A DNA stretch of 64,000 nt from Actinomycetospora sp. NBRC 106378 (lineage in GTDB: Bacteria; Actinomycetota; Actinomycetes; Mycobacteriales; Pseudonocardiaceae), in assembly GCF_030269685.1 (NCBI RefSeq), contig NZ_BSTT01000002.1:372001-436000 (forward strand), written 5' to 3'. This document shows positions 1 through 7,064 of this stretch, one piece after another. The position numbers were made by a program, and so were the translations under genes. Under the pieces are notes generated by a model that searched no databases, was not told the origin of the DNA, and was given only the letters and a program-made list of their open reading frames with translations. Each line of letters opens with the position of its first letter. Positions within the stretch are counted from its first letter, which is position 1.

Positions 1-99
1 CCGTCGTCGAGCGTCCCCAGCTCGGGCCCCGCCGCCCCCGCCGCGCCCTCGGACGCAGCCAGGACCGCGTGGGCGTGGACGTCGAGGACGTCAGACATG
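1..99 (-). CDS. Amidohydrolase-2-family protein, N-terminal fragment
   Basis: Only the first 33 codons are present; the gene runs off the left edge. The protein begins MSDVLDVHAHAVLAASEG. The Asp-Val-His-Ala-His pattern is the first metal-binding HxH of amidohydrolase-2 (ACMSD-like) TIM-barrel hydrolases and decarboxylases. The ATG lies inside the 3' end of the upstream amidohydrolase gene (9-base overlap), so the two are probably translationally coupled and act in one pathway. The specific reaction cannot be told from the fragment. The family call rests on this motif and the neighbour. Confidence 0.6.
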
Positions 100-1443
100 C
101 GACAACCGCTCCAGGTCGTCCTCGGTGAGGGCGAGCGACCGGGTCAGCGGGCAGGCGGCGAGGAAGCGGACCTGGTCGGACGCGCGCTGCCTGCGCTCGG
201 GGATCGGGGTCGTGATGTCGACGCGGCGCCCGTCCTTGATCACCTCGACGATCCGCTCGCGGTCCTGGAGGACCCGGACGTCGCGCAGCGGGTCGCCGTC
301 GACGACGAGCACGTCGGCGATCCGGCCGACCTCGAGCGTCCCGAGCTCGCCCTCGGCGCGCATCGCGAAGGCGCCGTTGCGGGTGGCCGCGACGATGGCC
401 TCCATCGGCGTCATGCCCATGTACTCGACGAACATCTCGAGCTCACGCGCGTGCCACTCGCCGACCGGGGTCACGGCGAAGCCCGTCTCCGAGCCCGCCA
501 GGAACGGGACGCCCGCCGCGTGCGCCTTCGCCAACTGGCGGGCCGTCACCTCGATCTCGGCCCGGAACACGTCGAGCAGCTCGGGAGCGGTGCCGATCTT
601 CGCGCCGTAGTCGGCGAGGTTGCCCAGCAGCGTGAAGGTGGGGCAGAGCGCGCTGCCCGCCTCGACGACGGCCTCGAGCGCCTCGTCGTCGACGTAGGAG
701 GCGTGGTAGATCAGGTCGACGCCGGCGCGGGCGGCGTCACGGGTGGAGTCGGAGTTGCGGCAGTGCGCGACGACCTTGGTGTTGAGCTCGTGGGCGGTGT
801 CGCAGACGGTGCGCAGCTCGTCGATGTTCCAGACCTTGACCTCGGGGCCCTTCATGGACGGGATCAGCCCGGTGACCATGATCTTGATCCAGTCGACCCC
901 GTACTTGATCTGCCGGCGGATCTCGTTGACCATCACGTCCCGCCCGGTGACCACCGTGGCGTAGCCGGTGCGGCCCTCGTCGGCGATCATCCGGCCCGCC
1001 GTGCCGCCCAGCATCGTCATGAGCGCCTGGCCGCCCGCGCGCATCCGCGGGCCCTCGACGATGCCGGACTCGATCGCGTCGCGGAGCTCCACGCCGATGT
1101 TCCACAGGCAGTCGGCGTCGAGCACGCTCGTGACGCCGGCGCGGAGGACCTTCCGGGCGTTGTAGGCCGAGAGCATCGAGCTGTAGGCCTCGGTGCGGTG
1201 GTTGAACAGCTCGTCGTTGCCGGTCGGCTCGCCGAAGGTGAGGTGGGTGTGCGCGTCGATCAGCCCCGGCATCACGGTGCGGCCGGCTGCCTCGACGATC
1301 TCGGTGTCGGGATCGGTCGATGCCGCCGCCTCGGACCCGAGCACGGCGACACGACCGTCGCGCAGCAGCACGTCCTCGCCCGGACGCGCCGCCGACCCGG
1401 TCCCGTCGATCAGGGTGCCGCCCCGGATGAGGATGCTCGTCAT
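91..1443 (-). CDS. Imidazolonepropionase-like metal-dependent amidohydrolase
   Basis: A 450-residue cytoplasmic metallohydrolase. After an N-terminal composite beta domain (MTSILIRGGTLIDGTG) comes the metal motif DAHTHL. A Lys in WIKIMVTG is the likely carbamylated bridging residue, followed by the His in VVAHCRN and in IYHAS. The C-terminal GRIADVLVVDGDPL segment closes the composite domain. The barrel-strand-8 position that is usually Asp (GTD) reads GSETG here. Start chosen at the ATG with a GGGAGG ribosome site four bases upstream; a 25-codon upstream extension has no such site. Family members hydrolyse cyclic amides, dipeptides or carbamates; the substrate is unknown. It overlaps the next hydrolase gene. 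Confidence 0.85.
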   Translation of the reverse strand: MTSILIRGGTLIDGTGSAARPGEDVLLRDGRVAVLGSEAAASTDPDTEIVEAAGRTVMPGLIDAHTHLTFGEPTGNDELFNHRTEAYSSMLSAYNARKVLRAGVTSVLDADCLWNIGVELRDAIESGIVEGPRMRAGGQALMTMLGGTAGRMIADEGRTGYATVVTGRDVMVNEIRRQIKYGVDWIKIMVTGLIPSMKGPEVKVWNIDELRTVCDTAHELNTKVVAHCRNSDSTRDAARAGVDLIYHASYVDDEALEAVVEAGSALCPTFTLLGNLADYGAKIGTAPELLDVFRAEIEVTARQLAKAHAAGVPFLAGSETGFAVTPVGEWHARELEMFVEYMGMTPMEAIVAATRNGAFAMRAEGELGTLEVGRIADVLVVDGDPLRDVRVLQDRERIVEVIKDGRRVDITTPIPERRQRASDQVRFLAACPLTRSLALTEDDLERLSHV

Positions 1444-1455
1444 CGTGCCTCCCGC

Positions 1456-1475
1456 GTCGTGCTGTGACTGACGAC
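1456..1475. promoter_or_regulatory. Putative operator GTCGT-N10-ACGAC (copy 1)
   Basis: A 20-base interrupted palindrome, 12 bases upstream of the amidohydrolase ATG. The same spacing, and an identical CTGACGACTAC right half, occurs 11 bases upstream of the ThuA gene (5454-5473). The two minus-strand transcription units are probably co-regulated. The TrmB-like regulator encoded between them (2374-3246) is the obvious candidate binder. That link is inference. Confidence 0.5.
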
Positions 1476-1584
1476 TACCGCCAGGACGTGCGTCTCCCTG
1501 CACCATAGACGGGAGCATCGTCGCTCACTAGCGTCGTTACCCCGACCACTACGCTTCCAGGGCACGACGACGAGAGGGGCAGCC

Positions 1585-2352
1585 GTGACGAGGTGGGCCG
1601 TGATCACCGGCGCGGGCAGCGGGATCGGCGCGGTGCTCGCGCGGCACGCGGCCAAGGAGGGCTACCGGGTCGCGGCCTGGGACGTCGACGAGGAGGCGGT
1701 CTCCTCCGTCGCCGCGGCGATCGGCGAGGCCTGCGTCCCGTCGCGCGTCGACGTCACCGACGACGGGGCCGTCGTCGCCGCGATCGCGGACCTGCCCGAG
1801 GCGCCCGCCCTCGTCGTGAACAACGCCGGGGTCGTGCGGTTCGGACCGCTGCTGGAGCTCGCGGCGCAGGACTGGCGCACCGCCCTCGACGTGAACCTCA
1901 CCGGCACGTTCCTCGTCGCCCGCGCCGCCGCCGCCCGCATGATCGCCGAGGGCCTCGGGGGAGCGATCGTCAACATCTCCTCCATCAACGGGCTGGCGGC
2001 CGCGCCGGGGGCGGGCGCCTACACCGCGTCCAAGGCCGGCGTGGTGATGCTGACCGAGCACATGGCGCTGGAGTGGGGCGCCCACGGGATCCGGGTGAAC
2101 ACCGTCGCGCCCGGCCTCATCGACGCCGGCATGTCGGACGCGATCTACGCCGACCCCGAGGTGCGTCGTCTGCGCTCGGGCCGCGTCCCGCTCGGCCGGC
2201 TGGGCACGGCGCAGGACGTGGCCGACACGGTCCTGTTCCTCGCCTCCGACCGCGCGGCGTACGTCACCGGGCAGATGCTGGCGGTCGACGGGGGCATCAC
2301 CCGCGCCGCGCTGAACGCCATGCCGCGGGCGCGGTCCCAGATCGACGGGTAA
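1585..2352 (+). CDS. SDR family NAD(P)-dependent oxidoreductase
   Basis: A 255-residue classical short-chain dehydrogenase/reductase. It shows the cofactor motif TGAGSGIG near the N terminus, NNAGV, the catalytic Ser region NISSINGL and the YTASK Tyr/Lys pair. The C terminus has the usual YVTGQMLAVDGG. The Asp in AWDVDE after the second beta strand suggests NAD(H) preference. The GTG start follows a GAGAGGGG ribosome site. The gene diverges from the amidohydrolase across 141 bases and is followed 21 bases later by the TrmB-like regulator, so it probably belongs to the same catabolic set. Substrate unknown. Confidence 0.88.
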   Translation: MTRWAVITGAGSGIGAVLARHAAKEGYRVAAWDVDEEAVSSVAAAIGEACVPSRVDVTDDGAVVAAIADLPEAPALVVNNAGVVRFGPLLELAAQDWRTALDVNLTGTFLVARAAAARMIAEGLGGAIVNISSINGLAAAPGAGAYTASKAGVVMLTEHMALEWGAHGIRVNTVAPGLIDAGMSDAIYADPEVRRLRSGRVPLGRLGTAQDVADTVLFLASDRAAYVTGQMLAVDGGITRAALNAMPRARSQIDG

Positions 2353-2373
2353 CGACCTGGGACGATGGGAGCC

Positions 2374-3246
2374 ATGTCGCAGCAGAGCGTCATCGACGAG
2401 CTGGGCCGCCTCGGCATGTCGGGGTACGAGGCGAAGGCCTACGTCGCGCTGGTCGCCGCCGGGACACCCCTGAACGGCTACGAGGTGGCCAAGCGCTCGG
2501 GGGTCCCGCGCAGCACCGTCTACGAGACGCTCGGCAAGCTGGTGGCGCGCGGCGCCGCCTACGAGGTGCGGGCCGGGGAAGCGAGCGTCGGCTACCTGTC
2601 GTTGCCGCCCTCGGCGCTGCTCGACCGGATGCGCCGCGAGTTCGACGCCTCCATCGACGTCCTCTCCGACGCGCTGCCGCAGATCGCCGCGCCGACCGAG
2701 GTGCGCATCGTCCACAACCTCACCGACCGGGAGTCGCTGCTCGCCCGCGCCGAGGACGTCGTCGCCGCGGCCCGCGACGACCTCTTCGTCTCCGGCTGGC
2801 CCGGCGAGATCGCACCGCTCAAGGCGTCGGCCCGCCGCGCCGAGTCCGAGGGCGTCGACGTGTCGGTGGTGAGCTTCGGCGAGGACGAGGAGCCGGTCGG
2901 GCGCACCACGGTGCACCGCTACTCCAGCCCCGAGGTCGTGCTCGAGAACCTCGGGTGCCGCCTGCTCGTCGTCGCGGCGGACCGCGAGCAGGCCGTGATC
3001 GGCGGCGTGGTCGGCGACGACGCGTGGGGCGTCTACACCGACGACCCGGCCGTCGTCCTCGTCGCCGTCGAGTACGTCCGCCACGACATCGCCCTGCACC
3101 TCGTCGCCGAGAAGCTCGCCCCCGACGACTTCGAGCACTTCTGGGAGAACGAGCCCGCCCTGCGCCGGCTGCGCGACGACCACGGCATCCCGGCGGCGCT
3201 GCTCCAGCTGGGTACCGCGCGGCCGCAGAGACGACGGAGGCGGTAG
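2374..3246 (+). CDS. TrmB-like winged-helix transcriptional regulator
   Basis: A 290-residue protein. The N-terminal TrmB-type winged helix has the typical LGMSGYEAKAYVALV start followed by the recognition region SGVPRSTVYETLGKLV. The C-terminal part (about residue 110 onward: VRIVHNLTDRESLLARAEDVV, then LFVSGWPGEI) is the PLD-like effector-sensing domain common in bacterial TrmB relatives, which usually bind sugars or related ligands. An ATG three codons upstream (2365) is possible. The gene lies between the amidohydrolase/SDR pair and the ThuA operon, both headed by the same GTCGT-N10-ACGAC element, and is their likely regulator. Confidence 0.82.
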   Translation: MSQQSVIDELGRLGMSGYEAKAYVALVAAGTPLNGYEVAKRSGVPRSTVYETLGKLVARGAAYEVRAGEASVGYLSLPPSALLDRMRREFDASIDVLSDALPQIAAPTEVRIVHNLTDRESLLARAEDVVAAARDDLFVSGWPGEIAPLKASARRAESEGVDVSVVSFGEDEEPVGRTTVHRYSSPEVVLENLGCRLLVVAADREQAVIGGVVGDDAWGVYTDDPAVVLVAVEYVRHDIALHLVAEKLAPDDFEHFWENEPALRRLRDDHGIPAALLQLGTARPQRRRRR

Positions 3247-3249
3247 GCC

Positions 3250-4008
3250 TCAGGCCTGCGTCACCCCGAGCCCGAGGCCGCCGTCGACGGTGAGCACGTT
3301 CCCGGTGACCCACTCGGCGGTGAGCAGGTACTCCACGGCCTCGGCCACCTCCTCGACGGTGCCGGGCCGCCCGAGCGCGTGCGCCGGGCCGAGCGACTCC
3401 ATCCGCTCGGCGGCCGTCGCGTCGTCGAAGAGGCCGGCGCGCTGGTTGATCTCGGTGAGCACCCCGCCGGGACGCACGCAGCTGACCCGGACGCCCTGCG
3501 GTCCCAGTTCCGCCGCGAGCACCCCCGTCAGGGTCTCCAGGGCGCCCTTCGTCGCGGCGTAGGGGGAGGCCCCGGGGAAGGCCCGCTGCGTGTGGACCGA
3601 ACCGAAGAACACGACGGCGCCCCGTGCCTCGACGAGCGGGGGGAGGGCGAGCCCGGTGAGCAGCATCGGGGCGATGGTGTTCGAGGCGAACACGTCGTGC
3701 AGGCCCTCCGCGGTCAGCTCCGCCAGCGGCCCGCGGTACATGTTCCCCGCGGCGTGCACCACGGCCCCGAGCCCGCCGCCGTGCTCCACCGCGGCGTCGA
3801 CCATCGCGTGGCGGTCGGCCTCGACGGTCACGTCCCCGACGACGCCGCGGGCTCCCGTCCTCGCCGCCACGGCCTCCACGCGTTCCCGACGACGGCCGGT
3901 GAGGGTCACGTGGGCCCCGAGCGCCGACAGCCTCGCCACCACGCCCTCGCCGATCCCCGAGCCACCGCCCGTGACCAGCACGGACATTCCCTCGATCGCG
4001 CGTCCCAC
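3250..4008 (-). CDS. SDR family oxidoreductase
   Basis: A 252-residue short-chain dehydrogenase. It has TGGGSGIGEGV for cofactor binding, the Arg-rich LTGRRRERVE turn that suggests NADP(H), HAAGN in place of NNAG, a FFGSVHT Ser region, YAATK as the active-site Tyr/Lys, and a C-terminal WVTGNVLTVDGG. The GTG start has GAGGAG six bases upstream, inside the end of the preceding gene; an ATG seven codons later is an alternative. It is the last gene of the ThuA / isomerase / SDR operon (two-base gap) and so probably oxidises or reduces a sugar-derived intermediate. Confidence 0.85.
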   Translation of the reverse strand: MGRAIEGMSVLVTGGGSGIGEGVVARLSALGAHVTLTGRRRERVEAVAARTGARGVVGDVTVEADRHAMVDAAVEHGGGLGAVVHAAGNMYRGPLAELTAEGLHDVFASNTIAPMLLTGLALPPLVEARGAVVFFGSVHTQRAFPGASPYAATKGALETLTGVLAAELGPQGVRVSCVRPGGVLTEINQRAGLFDDATAAERMESLGPAHALGRPGTVEEVAEAVEYLLTAEWVTGNVLTVDGGLGLGVTQA

Positions 4009-4010
4009 CG

Positions 4011-4760
4011 TCAGCTCCTCCCGTCCAGCACGCCCTGCGCCGCCGCCCGCAGCGCCCCGGCCCGTTCCCGCGGCGCCGTGTCCAGCAGCTCGTCCGACTG
4101 CACCTCGACCGCGAGCGGGAGGTCGGCCGGCAGTGCGCCCAGGAAGCGGGCGAGGTCGAGTCCGCCCTGGCCCGGCGGCAGTCGCAGATGCCGTGCCTCG
4201 AACGCCGGATCCGGCTCGGACGGCCGGTCGGGGGCATCGGTGAGCTGCGCGTAGCCGACGACGTCGGGGTCGGCCGGTGCGCCCAGGTCGTCGCCCGCGC
4301 GGTGCAGGTGCAGCGGGTCGAGCAGCACCTGCGCGCCGGCGGCCCGGGCCACGCGCTCGGCGTCGGCCCGCCGGCGCAGGCCGGTGAACACCATCGACTC
4401 CAGGGCGACCCGCGTGCCCGACCCGCGCAGGTGGTCGACCAGCGCCGCGACCTGGTCGACGGCGAGGGCCTCGTCGTCGTGGTCGGCGACCGTGAGGAGG
4501 AAGCGCGCGCCGAGCGTGGCGGCCGCGTCCGCGAGCGCCCGGTGGTCGTCGGTCCGGGGGCCGGCCGCGAGGCGCACGACCTCGACGTCGAGCAGGCCGA
4601 GCCCGGTCCGCGCGAGGGCCGTCCCGACGCCGGGTGCCTCGCGCCGCGGGTCGGCGAGCCGGACCCCGGCCCAGGCGAAGCCGGCCGCGGCCGCGCACTC
4701 CACGACGTCGGACGGCGCCAGGTCGAGCACGCTCCCGGCGCTCAGCGACAGATCACGCAC
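4011..4760 (-). CDS. Sugar phosphate isomerase/epimerase-like TIM-barrel protein
   Basis: A 249-residue protein of the xylose-isomerase-like / AP-endonuclease-2 TIM-barrel superfamily. It contains the strand-end acidic and His positions typical of the fold: LDVEVVRLA, RVALESMVF, QVLLDPLHLHRAGDD and a terminal PLAVEVQSDEL. The GTG start overlaps the stop of the ThuA gene by eight bases, indicating coupling. In such operons these proteins isomerise, epimerise or dehydrate keto-sugars after ThuA-type proteins. The actual substrate is not determinable. Confidence 0.78.
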   Translation of the reverse strand: MRDLSLSAGSVLDLAPSDVVECAAAAGFAWAGVRLADPRREAPGVGTALARTGLGLLDVEVVRLAAGPRTDDHRALADAAATLGARFLLTVADHDDEALAVDQVAALVDHLRGSGTRVALESMVFTGLRRRADAERVARAAGAQVLLDPLHLHRAGDDLGAPADPDVVGYAQLTDAPDRPSEPDPAFEARHLRLPPGQGGLDLARFLGALPADLPLAVEVQSDELLDTAPRERAGALRAAAQGVLDGRS

Positions 4761-5442
4761 GGCCGGCCCACCGGATCGCGCGACGCACGATCCCGGCGTG
4801 CTCCGGGACGGCGTACGACGCCGGGTGGTGGCCGAGCGCGTCGTAGACCACCCGGGCGGCGCCGTGCTCCCGGGCCCAGAGCAGCGGCATGACCCGGCGC
4901 CTCTCGTCGGGCTGGGCGGCCTGCAGCAGCGGGTCGACGGCGGCGGTGAACTCCAGGTCGCCGTAGACCTCGTCGACGATCGTGAACCCCTCGACCCCGG
5001 CGACGATCTCGTGCTGCCCGCACACGGCCACCTCGACGGGCGGTCCGAGCGGCGGGTGCTGCGAGTGCCCCCACACCCAGCGGGCGCCGAGCGCGTCGGC
5101 CCACTCGGGCCAGTCGTCGAAGCAGATCGGCGCGGTGTGCATCGCGAGCAGACCACCGCCGCCCGCGAGGTGGGCGTCGAAGGCGGCACGCTCTCCCGAC
5201 GACGGGCTCGCCCCCTCGACGGCGGCCTGCACGCGGTAACGTTCGGGGACCTCCGGGGCGGTCATCGTCCAGCGCAGCGCGTTCACGACCAGGAGTGCGG
5301 CGCCCGGGAGAGCGCCCAGGGCGGCGTCGACGTCGGTGTGCACCTCGGAGGTCAGGCCGACCGCGTCGAGTTCGGCGACCAGGCAGGCGGTCGTCGCCGG
5401 GAAGTCGTGCGTCAGCCCACCGGAGAGCACGACCGCGTGCAT
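4753..5442 (-). CDS. ThuA-like domain protein (trehalose-utilisation type)
   Basis: A 229-residue cytosolic protein of the ThuA family, a class-I glutamine-amidotransferase-like flavodoxin fold. It opens MHAVVLSGGLTHDFPATT, with GGGLLAMHTAPICFDDWPEW in the middle. The W(V)WGHSQHPP loop and LGHHPASYAVPEHAGIVRRAI end match the family's GHD and C-terminal patterns. ThuA proteins act in disaccharide catabolism, often on 3-keto-glycosides. It is the first gene of a three-gene operon with an isomerase and an SDR, which fits oxidative sugar breakdown. Confidence 0.8.
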   Translation of the reverse strand: MHAVVLSGGLTHDFPATTACLVAELDAVGLTSEVHTDVDAALGALPGAALLVVNALRWTMTAPEVPERYRVQAAVEGASPSSGERAAFDAHLAGGGGLLAMHTAPICFDDWPEWADALGARWVWGHSQHPPLGPPVEVAVCGQHEIVAGVEGFTIVDEVYGDLEFTAAVDPLLQAAQPDERRRVMPLLWAREHGAARVVYDALGHHPASYAVPEHAGIVRRAIRWAGRA

Positions 5443-5453
5443 GGACCACTCCC

Positions 5454-5473
5454 GTCGTCAGGAAGCTGACGAC
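5454..5473. promoter_or_regulatory. Putative operator GTCGT-N10-ACGAC (copy 2)
   Basis: Here the palindrome is extended and perfect: GTCGTCAG-gaag-CTGACGAC, starting 11 bases upstream of the ThuA ATG. Copy 1 sits at the same distance from the amidohydrolase ATG. The position would overlap the transcription start, which fits repression by the nearby TrmB-like regulator (inference). Confidence 0.55.
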
Positions 5474-5522
5474 TACGGAGGTTACCCGGCTCCGGCCACC
5501 GTGCCGAGCGAGCGGCCGTGAC

Positions 5523-6554
5523 CTACCGCCGCGCCAGCCGCGCCAACGCCGGGGCGACCAGCAGCATCAGGATCACCCGGACGACCTGCACCGCCACGAC
5601 GAAGGTGACGTCCCCGCCGGCGGAGATCGCGGTGGCGAGCACGGCGTAGATGCCGCCGGGGTTGGTGGCGAGGTAGCCCTCGAGCGGGGTGACGCCGGTG
5701 ATCGCGGAGAGCAGCAGCCCGAGCGCCGCGCACACGACCATGATCAGCAGGATCAGCCCGGTCGCGAGCGGGAGCACCCGCAGCACCGTCCGGACCGCCT
5801 CGCGGGTGAACCGCACCCCGGCCTGCCAGCCGATCACGGCGTAGGCGAGGTCGACGAGCAGGTCGGGGGCCGAGCCGCCGAAGGTCAGCCCGGTCACCGA
5901 CAGCACGATCGCGACGGCCATCGGCCCGAGCAGCGCCCCCGCCGGCACCTTCAGCTTCTCGGCCGGCCACGCCGCGAGGGCGCACACCGCGACCAGGGCG
6001 AGCCCCACGTACCAGGGCGCCGTGCCCTCCGCGGAGCCGCCCGCCCCCGCGTGGGAGGCCCCGAACACCGCCGCCGCGACCACCGGCATCGTCGCCGTGA
6101 CCAGCCCGACCCGCAGGTACTGGATCACCGACACGATCCGCTCGTCGCCGCCGATGTCGCGCGCGATCGCGGTGAGGCCGGAGGCGCCGCCGGCGGTCAG
6201 CGCGAGCATCCCGGTCAGCGGCGACACCCCGCGCTGCACCCCGAGCAGCAGGCCCGCGCCCATGCTCGCCGCGAGCGTCCCGAGGCTGACCAGCAGCACC
6301 GGCAGCCACTGCGACGCCACGGCCGTCAGCGTGTCCGGCCGGGCCAGCAGCCCGATGACCACCCCGATCACGGCCTGCGCCCCGCCCACGGCGGGGCGGG
6401 CGACGGTGCGCGGTCCGAGCCCGAGCAGCGCCAGCACGGTCGCGACCCCGAGCCCGGCGAACAGCGCGGCCGACGGCACGCCCACCGCCTGCAGGGCGAC
6501 GGTGGCCACCAGCGTCAGGGCCGCCAGGACCGCCCACCGCTGCCACGTCCTCAT
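5523..6554 (-). CDS. AbrB family (PF05145-type) integral membrane protein
   Basis: A 343-residue hydrophobic protein with about ten membrane segments in two similar halves. Family hallmarks are the LLGLGPRTVARPAVGGAQAVIGVVIGLL helix, a conserved TAGGASGLTAIARDIGGDERIVSVIQYLRVG segment after the first half, and TNPGGIYAVLATAIS in the second. The family was once annotated as ammonia monooxygenase but is now regarded as a transporter-like membrane protein of unknown substrate. The ATG at 6554 directly precedes the first hydrophobic helix. Upstream is a small Thr-rich membrane protein. Confidence 0.82.
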   Translation of the reverse strand: MRTWQRWAVLAALTLVATVALQAVGVPSAALFAGLGVATVLALLGLGPRTVARPAVGGAQAVIGVVIGLLARPDTLTAVASQWLPVLLVSLGTLAASMGAGLLLGVQRGVSPLTGMLALTAGGASGLTAIARDIGGDERIVSVIQYLRVGLVTATMPVVAAAVFGASHAGAGGSAEGTAPWYVGLALVAVCALAAWPAEKLKVPAGALLGPMAVAIVLSVTGLTFGGSAPDLLVDLAYAVIGWQAGVRFTREAVRTVLRVLPLATGLILLIMVVCAALGLLLSAITGVTPLEGYLATNPGGIYAVLATAISAGGDVTFVVAVQVVRVILMLLVAPALARLARR

Positions 6555-6610
6555 CGCCGTCGACCCTTCCGCAGCCACGGCGGGCCGTCGAGCGGATGTG
6601 GTGCGGGGGA

Positions 6611-6934
6611 CTACTCCTCGGAGTCGGCCGTGGTCGTCGTCGTGCGCGGCGCCTTCGTCCTGGTCGGCGCCGAGGTCGTGGTGGTCGGCCGCGTGGTGGT
6701 CCGTGGTGCGCTCGTCCGGGCGGCGGACGGGGCCGGGCCCGCCACGGCCGGGGCGTCGAGCAACGCGACCGGACCCGCCGTCGTGCCGAGGGCACCGGGC
6801 TCGCGCCCCGGCGACGGTGAGGTCAGCGTGGAGCCGAGGACCATCAGCCCGACCACGGCGAGCGCGGTCGCGATCGCGGTCAGCGCGGTGGTGCGCCGTT
6901 GCCGTGGTGATGACGGTGCGCTGTGAGCCGCCAT
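6611..6934 (-). CDS. Small Thr-rich membrane-anchored or secreted protein
   Basis: A 107-residue protein, not recognised. Residues 1-14 are basic and Ser-rich, about 15-37 form one membrane or signal segment (TALTAIATALAVVGLMVLGSTL), and the rest is an extracellular Thr/Pro/Ala-rich stalk with repeated TTT runs ending TTTTADSEE. The ATG is preceded by GGGGAGG 11 bases away. Such tails are typical of short surface proteins in actinomycetes and of genes near class E sortases, but no sortase is visible. It may share a transcript with the AbrB-type gene 56 bases downstream. Confidence 0.6.
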   Translation of the reverse strand: MAAHSAPSSPRQRRTTALTAIATALAVVGLMVLGSTLTSPSPGREPGALGTTAGPVALLDAPAVAGPAPSAARTSAPRTTTRPTTTTSAPTRTKAPRTTTTTADSEE

Positions 6935-7064
6935 GGTGCGGTCGCCTCCCCGGAGGTGTCGGCCGTCGTCGGCCGTCACCACGGGGCAACGAGCGTGGCG
7001 CGTCCCGGACCACGCCTGTCGTCCGGATCGCCCGGATCGGGCGAGGCCTTTTCCGGACGACGGG

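Noticed and set aside
97-1467. Long open frame on the plus strand opposite the amidohydrolase (and similar frames such as 1549-3183 minus, 1593-3293 plus, 26288-27652 minus)
   Set aside because: Amino-acid content is Arg/Gly/Pro/Asp/His-rich and without domains; these are antisense or out-of-phase shadows expected in DNA with this GC content.
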